A stretch of DNA of 8,701 nt from Promethearchaeota archaeon (GTDB taxonomy: Archaea; Asgardarchaeota; Lokiarchaeia; Sigynarchaeales; SOKP01). Shown piece after piece: positions 5,889 through 8,701 of this stretch. Below the pieces are notes generated by a model. The model was not told the DNA's origin and did not search any database. It worked only from the letters and a program-made list of their open reading frames with translations. Each line of letters begins with the position of its first letter. Position 1 is the first letter of the stretch. Location of the stretch: NCBI GenBank assembly GCA_019058515.1, contig JAHPYY010000047.1, positions 1 to 8,701 of the forward strand, read 5' to 3'. A program made the position numbers and the translations under genes.

Positions 5889-6085
5889 ATGAGATTTAAC
5901 TTCCAGTTTAATTCTAATCTATGATTTAGATTCAAAAAGAAGAAACTGAAGAAAATCGTATAGGTTTCTCAAGGTTAGGCGAATTTGGGGGATATATTTT
6001 AAAATGTGGAGAAAAGAACACGGTATTTTTGCCTTTTGAATTATACTATTTCTTCAGCGAAAACATAGTACAAGGTAGCTTATAA
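5889..6085 (+). pseudogene. Possible broken or unconventional small gene
   Basis: After a TATA-like box, ATG 5889 opens a reading frame of 11 codons (MRFNFQFNSNL) that stops at 5922. In another frame, codons 5930-6082 read 51 residues without a stop (IQKEETEENRIGFSRLGEFG, then GYILKCGEKNTVFLPFELYY and FFSENIVQGSL) and end with TAA at 6083. The composition of this stretch looks like real protein, with Gly, Cys, Pro and aromatics well mixed, but it has no ATG, GTG or TTG at its head: an ATG at 5921 is followed two codons later by TAG. One frameshift would join the leader and body into a ~65-residue protein. It may be a decayed gene, a gene with an ATT start, or chance. The rest of 5690-6275 holds only the repeats and promoter-like boxes listed. 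Confidence 0.3.
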
Positions 6086-6088
6086 AAA
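6079..6088 (+). promoter_or_regulatory. TATA-like box ahead of the plus-strand small gene
   Basis: CTTATAAAAA is a near-ideal archaeal TATA box. Transcription from it would give a ~170-base leader to ATG 6276, or ~60 bases to a TTG at 6165. A second AT-rich box, TTATAATAA at 6251-6259, sits 25 bases before ATG 6276 and fits a leaderless start instead. Confidence 0.35.
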
Positions 6089-6275
6089 CATTTGCATTTT
6101 TTGCCCCTAAATTATCAAGATTAACTCAAGAATTTAAAAAAGTAATGAAATTCTTCTTTTCATTTTGTATCTAATTCTTAATACATGCTCAAAAATTCAA
6201 AAATCACAGAAAAAAAAAGTGGATGTTTTATATTTCGAAATATATTTCAATTATAATAAAAAAATAAGTGAAACT

Positions 6276-6479
6276 ATGATGGAAATTGAAGATAAGGTTG
6301 AGGATATAAAAAACCAATTGATAGATTTATGTAAGCAATTCAATGAGGAGTACAAAGAATTCGTCAATAATAAAGATAGAATCAACGCTTTTAAAGATAC
6401 ATTCAAAAAATTAGATTATCTCTATGAGCTTTTAAAAAATTTAAGATATGCTGCAATAAGACAAAGATCAAAGAATTAG
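6276..6479 (+). CDS. Small charged helical protein
   Basis: From ATG 6276 the product has 67 residues (MMEIEDKVEDIKNQLIDLCK… to …YAAIRQRSKN). It is almost wholly helical by composition, rich in Lys, Glu and Asp with Ile/Leu at heptad-like spacing, so a coiled coil or small helical bundle is likely. The last part is basic (KNLRYAAIRQRSKN) and could touch nucleic acid. I do not recognise a family. The frame stays open to a TTG at 6165, but the added 37 residues follow no Shine-Dalgarno, whereas TTATAATAA 25 bases before ATG 6276 fits a leaderless start. It is the only plus-strand gene, it ends in TAG while its neighbours use TAA, and it converges on the 300-residue gene 39 bases away. Small proteins near a nuclease and an HTH gene can be antitoxins, but nothing here proves it. 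Confidence 0.6.
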   Translation: MMEIEDKVEDIKNQLIDLCKQFNEEYKEFVNNKDRINAFKDTFKKLDYLYELLKNLRYAAIRQRSKN

Positions 6480-6518
6480 AAGTTCAAAGCTTAAAATATC
6501 CTAGCTGTCAAGTCTCCA

Positions 6519-7421
6519 TTATTTTTTATTTAAAAATCGGTTTAACACTATAGCTGCTGAAAATCCCACACGATAAGGTTTTCCGAGTTTTTCAGCGTAA
6601 GGTAAGCTTTCTTTTAGCAATATTGGATATAATACATTTCTAAATGTAGGCATATCATTCTTTATGATTTCTGAGATTCTTTTTTGATTAGAGGATTCCA
6701 GAATACATTGACCATCAAAATAAATAGTTGCAATATCAGGAGAAATTTTCAAATGAAAATGAAATTTTACCTCTCTTGAAGATGGCCCTACAATTTTTGT
6801 ATGAAACACTCTAAGATTAGCATCGAAAGTAGCATCCTTCTTTTTTTTACCCGCATTTTGACCTGGAAACACATATTCCTTGGAGAATTTAAAATCGTGG
6901 AATTTTGAGATGTTTTTGAGTTTTCCTTTTGGTACAATAGGTAACTTGTTTTCACTAACAATATGAAGGGTTTTTTTCTTGTTTTTAAAATTAAGCTGTT
7001 CTTGAAGATACTCAAACGATGGAAATCTGATATTTTCTTTCTCTCCTATGTCTTTTGCGTGTTCGAAACATCTTTTACGAACCAGGGATATTAACGCATC
7101 TTTAAACGGTTGATTCTTTTCTTTTACTTGTTTTGGAGTTGAGTCTTTCATAATATACACTAAATATTTGATCGTGGTCGATTCAACAATACATTCTCCA
7201 TGAAATTTAATTTCCCCAACATCCGGTAAAATCTGAAGCTTGAATTTAAACCGTAATAATGCTTCTGTTGGATTGACCTTGGATAACCTTAACAAGCGTA
7301 ATTTGTAATCGTATTCAATTTTGTTATTTCCTCTTTGATCAACCCAAGGAGTAGCAGCTTCGTTGAAAAAATTGAAATTCTTGACCCTAAATTGTGCTTT
7401 CTTTTCTTTTAAATTTGACAT
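6519..7421 (-). CDS. Duplicated-domain protein, possibly SecB-like
   Basis: This is a 300-residue product made of two related ~120-residue units, at about residues 14-135 and 174-290, joined by a lysine-rich linker. Each unit has the order F.F…, a strand ending in LR, a strand ILPDVGEIKFHGECIVES (repeat 1) or ISPDIATIYFDGQCILES (repeat 2), then helices with F…L…L and a conserved A..(I/L)G. The 'I.F.G.C.LES' strand followed by amphipathic helices recalls the SecB-like chaperone fold of archaea; that is a weak pattern match. There is no membrane segment, so it should be cytoplasmic. ATG 7421 follows GAGG that overlaps the stop of the gene before it, so translation is coupled. Its first eight residues (MSNLKEKK) nearly equal those of the upstream gene (MSNLKDKK), which reflects a DNA duplication at the gene starts. 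It is the last gene of the right operon. Confidence 0.8.
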   Translation of the reverse strand: MSNLKEKKAQFRVKNFNFFNEAATPWVDQRGNNKIEYDYKLRLLRLSKVNPTEALLRFKFKLQILPDVGEIKFHGECIVESTTIKYLVYIMKDSTPKQVKEKNQPFKDALISLVRKRCFEHAKDIGEKENIRFPSFEYLQEQLNFKNKKKTLHIVSENKLPIVPKGKLKNISKFHDFKFSKEYVFPGQNAGKKKKDATFDANLRVFHTKIVGPSSREVKFHFHLKISPDIATIYFDGQCILESSNQKRISEIIKNDMPTFRNVLYPILLKESLPYAEKLGKPYRVGFSAAIVLNRFLNKK

Positions 7422-7439
7422 TTTTAATTATTCCTCTTT
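7417..7439. repeat. Gene-junction repeat, copy 1
   Basis: This 23-base stretch is identical to 7974-7996. Both copies span the end of one gene (…GAGGAATAA), a short AT spacer and the start codon of the next (ATGTC). The GAGG of the last sense codons is also the Shine-Dalgarno for the next gene. A looser third copy lies at the 7712/7706 junction. Confidence 0.85.
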
Positions 7440-7706
7440 ATCGGATTTTTCTTTTATTTTCAATTGGGAAAGGAGGTCTAAGAATATATCATCATCGTCT
7501 TCTGGTACGATACGTCTGCTATCAATGTTATCTAAGGAAATATCAGCACCAAATTCTAATTCAATTGGTAATCTGTAATCATTTGGGATGCGGTCTTTTT
7601 TCTTCAATACTTTCTTTTTTCTTAATCTCGTACTAATCGACTCTGGAAAGTATTTCTTTACTTTTGAAAAAAATCGGTTAATTTTCTTATCTTTTAAATT
7701 TGACAT
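7428..7706 (-). CDS. Small charged protein carrying the shared LPIELEFG module
   Basis: This is a 92-residue product. The first ~40 residues are strongly basic (KKINRFFSKVKKYF, then RLRKKKVLKKKDR), residues 43-73 are the shared module (DYRLPIELEFG.DISL…DSRRIVPEDDDD), and the tail is acidic and helical (IFLDLLSQLKIKEKSDKEE). There is no membrane segment or signal, so it should stay inside the cell or virion, unlike the 343-residue surface protein that carries the same module at its C-terminus. It could be a DNA- or RNA-binding or scaffold protein, or a mimic that shares a binding partner with the surface protein. ATG 7706 lies five bases past the previous stop, with AAAGAGA as a weak Shine-Dalgarno. 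The stop overlaps the next gene's GAGG. The family was not recognised. Confidence 0.75.
   Translation of the reverse strand: MSNLKDKKINRFFSKVKKYFPESISTRLRKKKVLKKKDRIPNDYRLPIELEFGADISLDNIDSRRIVPEDDDDIFLDLLSQLKIKEKSDKEE
7488..7580 (-). other. Shared peptide module, copy in the 92-residue protein
   Basis: Residues 43-73 match residues 300-331 of the 343-residue surface protein (encoded at 3496-3591). Identical positions include DY, LPIELEFG, ISL, DS, RI, VP and DD. Here the module sits between a basic half and an acidic tail rather than at the end of a beta-rich ectodomain. Confidence 0.85.
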
Positions 7707-7711
7707 TTTGA

Positions 7712-7978
7712 TTAAATCTCTTTCTTTTCAAAAATCTTTTGTAGATCCTTACTAAATTCTTCAAAATGATTTTCGACCAATTTTTCCATATAAATCATCC
7801 TTCCACTTTCGATTTCTTCAATTTCTTTAGGTGTCCATATCTGAGATGGACTCCGAAAAAATTGGTATTGTTTCCACCATTCTTGGATTTGGAAAGACCT
7901 TATTCTATCATATAAACCTAGTCTTTCAAACAATAGACATTGCGGATTAAATATGATTTCATTCATTTTTTTAGACAT
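7712..7978 (-). CDS. Small hypothetical protein
   Basis: This is an 88-residue product that I do not recognise. It is rich in aromatic residues in its first half (LLFERLGLYDRIRSF, QEWWKQYQFFRSPSQIW), and the second half reads as charged helices (TPKEIEEIESGRMIYMEKL, ENHFEEFSKDLQKIFEKKEI). There is no membrane segment and only one cysteine. ATG 7978 follows GAGG placed on the previous gene's last codons, seven bases after that gene's stop region begins, so translation is coupled. A second Met at residue 5 is a less likely start. It sits between the HNH gene and the 92-residue gene in a tight operon; the mix of tryptophans and charge suggests a small globular or DNA-binding accessory protein, without firm evidence. 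Confidence 0.7.
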   Translation of the reverse strand: MSKKMNEIIFNPQCLLFERLGLYDRIRSFQIQEWWKQYQFFRSPSQIWTPKEIEEIESGRMIYMEKLVENHFEEFSKDLQKIFEKKEI

Positions 7979-7996
7979 TTTTAATTATTCCTCTTT
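7974..7996. repeat. Gene-junction repeat, copy 2
   Basis: Identical over 23 bases to 7417-7439. It covers the last codons and stop of the HNH gene and the start of the 88-residue gene, in the same relation as copy 1. Confidence 0.85.
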
Positions 7997-8395
7997 CTCT
8001 TCTGTTTCTTCGTTTGATTCATTAATTTGAGTTAAGGAAAAGGATTTATTGTCAATTTGCTCTAATTTTTTGAGGAAATTATGCCCTCTTTCGCTTTTAA
8101 ACCATTCATTTCTCTCTTTTGTTTGTTTTATGGATAATTCAGAACCTTTCTTATGATATTGTGCGTGTTCTTCCTGATTTTGGCATAGCTTCAAGTTTTC
8201 GATTCGATTATCTGATTTTATTCCATTAATATGATGAACGATTTCAGTAAGTTTTAATTTGCGACCTAAATGCTTTTCCATTACTGCTCTATGCTCAAAA
8301 ACGATTCCATTTTTATTTGCTGATGGATGAGTAGGATCGTAAAAGGAGATGTAAGAGTTTTCAATTATCTTTTGAATTTTTTCGTTTTCCTTCAT
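7985..8395 (-). CDS. HNH endonuclease
   Basis: This is a 136-residue product with an HNH-type nuclease core at about residues 32-82: [15 protein letters not shown] (Glu34, His35), then [20 protein letters not shown] (His54, His55, Asn57, Asn63, Asn67) and EEHAQYH (His77, His81). This is the pattern of phage and archaeal-virus HNH enzymes in which the paired His acts as base and binds metal and the later Asn and His complete the beta-beta-alpha-metal site. All key residues are present, so it should nick or cut DNA. No separate DNA-binding repeat such as NUMOD4 is visible; the C-terminal 50 residues are charged, ending EETEEKEE. In this context it may be a free-standing homing-type nuclease or a helper in integration or packaging. 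ATG 8395 lies 13 bases after the integrase stop; the Shine-Dalgarno is weak (AAAGAT). Confidence 0.9.
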   Translation of the reverse strand: MKENEKIQKIIENSYISFYDPTHPSANKNGIVFEHRAVMEKHLGRKLKLTEIVHHINGIKSDNRIENLKLCQNQEEHAQYHKKGSELSIKQTKERNEWFKSERGHNFLKKLEQIDNKSFSLTQINESNEETEEKEE

Positions 8396-8408
8396 AATTA
8401 TCTTTTTT

Positions 8409-8701
8409 TTAAATTTTAATTTTCATAATCTCTAAATCTAGGATTTCGTTGTAATCTTCTCTAATTGGAATTCTTTTAATGTAATCCCAAGTAACTTTTG
8501 GATTTGCATGACCCATTAACCGCATTACTGTTGTAATATCCTTTTTACTCCCATAAATGTAGGATGCGTATGTTCGTCTAAAAATGTGAGTTCCTATTGT
8601 CTTATCGAAGCAAATCTTAGCCAATTTGTTAATTTTGTTAATCATAGCTCTTTTATTATATCTGTAAAAGTCACTCTTTTTTCTTGAACGAAAAACATAT
8701 C
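8409..8701 (-). CDS. Tyrosine recombinase/integrase, C-terminal part (cut by window edge)
   Basis: The frame is open through the right edge: the residues before the internal Met at 8645 ([18 protein letters not shown]) read as integrase sequence, so that Met is not the start. The 96 visible residues hold the end of the catalytic domain: [14 protein letters not shown] with the HxxR motif (His38, Arg41 in the visible part), [17 protein letters not shown] with the conserved GH (His64) and the nucleophile Tyr73. It lacks only the first catalytic Arg and Lys regions, which lie beyond the edge. The [10 protein letters not shown] and GHANPKVT forms are typical of archaeal and phage-type integrases. 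The enzyme would insert or excise the element at a specific site, or resolve dimers. It leads the right operon, 13 bases before the HNH gene. No attachment site was seen in the window. Confidence 0.92.
   Translation of the reverse strand, partial: YVFRSRKKSDFYRYNKRAMINKINKLAKICFDKTIGTHIFRRTYASYIYGSKKDITTVMRLMGHANPKVTWDYIKRIPIREDYNEILDLEIMKIKI

Noticed and set aside
5921..5929. TAG read as a sense codon (pyrrolysine) in the gene remnant
   Set aside because: TAG also ends the 67-residue gene at 6477, and nothing in the window suggests readthrough; a plain nonsense or frameshift change is simpler.
6165..6275. 37-residue N-terminal extension of the small plus-strand gene from a TTG
   Set aside because: There is no Shine-Dalgarno, the composition is unlike the rest, and a TATA-like box fits a leaderless start at ATG 6276 better.
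4956..6275. tRNA or other known RNA gene in the long intergenic stretches
   Set aside because: No cloverleaf, T-loop consensus or other recognisable RNA signature was found by eye.
8409..8645. Integrase starting at the Met at 8645
   Set aside because: The frame continues upstream to the window edge with integrase-like residues, so the gene is longer and merely cut by the window.

Overview
The window is AT-rich DNA that looks archaeal and mobile. The archaeal signs are TATA-like boxes about 25-28 bases ahead of starts that lack a Shine-Dalgarno sequence, GAGGT-type Shine-Dalgarno sites ahead of others, a small HTH protein of archaeal style, and membrane-anchored PKD and LamG-like ectodomains. 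A tyrosine integrase, an HNH endonuclease and a run of unrecognised genes point to an integrated element or provirus. An Asgard-type host would fit the style, but I cannot show this from the sequence. Every confident gene is on the minus strand except one small plus-strand gene.

Right block (8701 to 6519, minus strand, tightly spaced, probably one operon): the C-terminal part of a tyrosine integrase that runs off the window, an HNH endonuclease, an 88-residue unknown, a 92-residue charged protein, and a 300-residue protein built from two copies of one ~120-residue unit. Stop codons overlap the ribosome-binding sites of the next genes, and the junction sequence is repeated.

Middle block (6480 to 4489, mostly regulatory): a small plus-strand helical protein, a ~580-base divergent region with inverted repeats and a gene remnant, a NYN/LabA-type nuclease bracketed by two similar long-loop inverted repeats, and an HTH repressor-like gene. 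An ATGCGTWA motif occurs at the repressor's own promoter and twice, as an inverted repeat, ahead of the left operon.

Left block (4488 to 1, minus strand): five consecutive genes for membrane-anchored or secreted proteins. They are a 343-residue N-anchored protein, a 457-residue type I membrane protein, a double-anchored tandem PKD protein, an N-anchored LamG-like protein, and an N-anchored protein cut by the window edge. They look like a co-expressed cell-surface or virion-envelope set.

The strongest unexplained signal is a ~31-residue segment (DY.LPIELEFG..ISL...DS.RI) shared by the C-terminus of the 343-residue surface protein and the 92-residue protein of the right block. It links the two operons at the protein level. 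Function assignments beyond the integrase, HNH, NYN, HTH and PKD proteins are weak, and no tRNA, rRNA, CRISPR array or attachment site was seen.
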